Position numbers and translations under genes: made by a program. From assembly GCF_000238315.3 (NCBI RefSeq), contig NZ_CP011924.1:3990001-4054000 (forward strand): a stretch of 64,000 nt of DNA, given 5' to 3'. The stretch comes from Pseudoalteromonas piscicida (lineage in GTDB: Bacteria; Pseudomonadota; Gammaproteobacteria; Enterobacterales; Alteromonadaceae). The notes under the pieces were generated by a model, which made no database searches, was not told the origin of the DNA, and saw nothing but the letters and a program-made list of their open reading frames with translations. This document shows positions 63,057 to 64,000 of the stretch, in pieces (positions within the stretch are counted from its first letter, which is position 1; each line of letters starts with the position of its first letter).

Positions 63057-64000
63057 ATGACCACTATTGAGAAAAAAATTAACTTACTTGATTTAAATCG
63101 CGAGGGGATGCGCGAGTTGTTTGCATCATATGGCGAAAAGCCGTTTCGCGCGGATCAGGTGATGAAATGGATTTATCATTTTGGTATCGACAACTTTGAT
63201 GACATGAGCAATTTGAACAAAAAGTTGCGTGCGCGGTTGCAGGCTGAGTGTGAGATTAAAGCACCTGAAATTTCAGTAAAGCAGGTGGCTTCTGACGGTA
63301 CCATTAAGTACGCCCTATTGCTTGAAGGCGGCCAAGAAGTTGAAACTGTGTGGATCCCAGAAAAAGACCGAGCAACACTGTGTGTATCTTCTCAGGTTGG
63401 TTGTGCTTTGGAATGCACTTTCTGCTCAACGGCACAGCAAGGCTTTAATCGTAACTTAAAAGTGTCTGAGATCATTGGCCAGGTTTGGCGCGTGGCAACC
63501 GACATTGGTCTGCATAAAGGCGATAGCACTAAACGTCCAATTACTAACATCGTTATGATGGGGATGGGTGAGCCTCTGTTAAACCTAAATAACGTTGTAC
63601 CAGCGATGGAGCTGATGATGGACGATTGGGCGTTTGGTTTATCCAAGCGCCGCGTTACGCTAAGTACATCGGGAGTGGTACCAGCGCTTGATATCTTGAA
63701 AGAAAAGATTGATGTGGCACTGGCGATTTCGCTACATGCGCCAAACAATCCACTACGTGATGTGCTTGTACCAATCAACAAAAAGTATCCGATTGAAGAG
63801 TTCCTTGCAGCATGTCGTCGTTATATCGATGGTTCTAAAGCAAATAAAGACGTCACCATTGAGTACGTGATGCTACAAGACGTTAATGACAGTACAGATC
63901 ATGCCCATGAATTAGTCGAAGTACTCAAAGGCACGCCGTCAAAAATTAACTTAATCCCATTTAACCCGTTCCCGGGTAATGAATATGGCCGCTCTAGCAA
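63057..64000 (+). CDS. rlmN: 23S rRNA/tRNA adenine-C2 methyltransferase RlmN, 5' part
   Basis: Radical-SAM enzyme that makes m2A at 23S rRNA A2503 and tRNA A37. The open frame from ATG 63057 runs off the window after 314 codons of the usual ~370-390. The CxxxCxxC cluster motif is in [18 protein letters not shown] (about 120-137), the GMGEP motif follows (~178-182), and [10 protein letters not shown] is present. The catalytic C-terminal Cys lies outside the window. Confidence 0.96.
   Translation, partial: MTTIEKKINLLDLNREGMRELFASYGEKPFRADQVMKWIYHFGIDNFDDMSNLNKKLRARLQAECEIKAPEISVKQVASDGTIKYALLLEGGQEVETVWIPEKDRATLCVSSQVGCALECTFCSTAQQGFNRNLKVSEIIGQVWRVATDIGLHKGDSTKRPITNIVMMGMGEPLLNLNNVVPAMELMMDDWAFGLSKRRVTLSTSGVVPALDILKEKIDVALAISLHAPNNPLRDVLVPINKKYPIEEFLAACRRYIDGSKANKDVTIEYVMLQDVNDSTDHAHELVEVLKGTPSKINLIPFNPFPGNEYGRSS

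Overview
The window looks like the chromosome of a marine gammaproteobacterium of the Pseudoalteromonas/Alteromonadales type. The reasons are the gene order yicC | rph-pyrE, a panP-type aspartate decarboxylase, a dabB-dabA carbon-transport pair, a CsrD-like protein, trhP with a YfhL-type ferredoxin, ndk and rlmN. The genus is an inference from gene content; there is no rRNA or tRNA gene here to confirm it.

Left chromosomal arm (1-22.7 kb): the 3' end of mpl, then ubiX, a YadG/YadH-type ABC exporter and a TrmB-like methyltransferase. These are followed by a degenerate GGDEF/EAL membrane protein, panP, a GAF-GGDEF diguanylate cyclase, a transglutaminase-like protein, a small membrane-protein operon, an AraC regulator next to ppaC, mutM and a FapA-family protein. 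A LysR gene stands divergent to dabB-dabA, and a large orphan membrane protein closes the arm.

Integrated island (22,717-50,025, about 27.3 kb): inserted at the 3' end of yicC between identical 21-bp direct repeats. Two small DNA-binding proteins (excisionase and AlpA types) lie at the left end and a tyrosine integrase at the right end. In between are a minimal pilin-chaperone-usher locus, an FlhC-like activator, a lambda O/P-like replication module with an iteron/AT-rich origin inside the O-like gene, a membrane protein with eleven 129-bp tandem repeats, a TrwA/TrwB/TrwC-like mobilization set with an oriT candidate, several lipoproteins and unknown secreted proteins, and a GHKL ATPase-nuclease fusion that looks like cargo defence. 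No VirB4-like ATPase or other mating-channel gene is present, so the island should be mobilizable rather than self-transmissible.

The main discovery is a hidden regulon. Six copies of a ~28-bp motif (TTGTCCnnAnnGGGCAG followed by TTTGGCGTGCC) stand at a nearly fixed distance (75-79 bp in five cases, 88 bp in one, from GGGCAG to the start codon) upstream of the excisionase gene, the pilus genes, the transfer genes, a lipoprotein operon, a small-protein operon and a secreted-protein operon. The same island encodes an FlhC-family protein, the class that includes master activators of conjugative elements (SetC, AcaC). This ties excision, transfer and a chaperone-usher pilus into one programme.

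Right chromosomal arm (50-64 kb): yicC, rph-pyrE, a LuxR-type regulator, a LasA-like M23 peptidase, a small basic protein and a three-gene signalling operon. That operon has a histidine kinase with an ethylene-receptor-like membrane domain, a single-domain response regulator and a REC-GGDEF protein. Then come a ferredoxin and trhP, a 1,118-bp tandem duplication that leaves a truncated trhP copy beside a 267-bp MITE, ndk, and the 5' part of rlmN.
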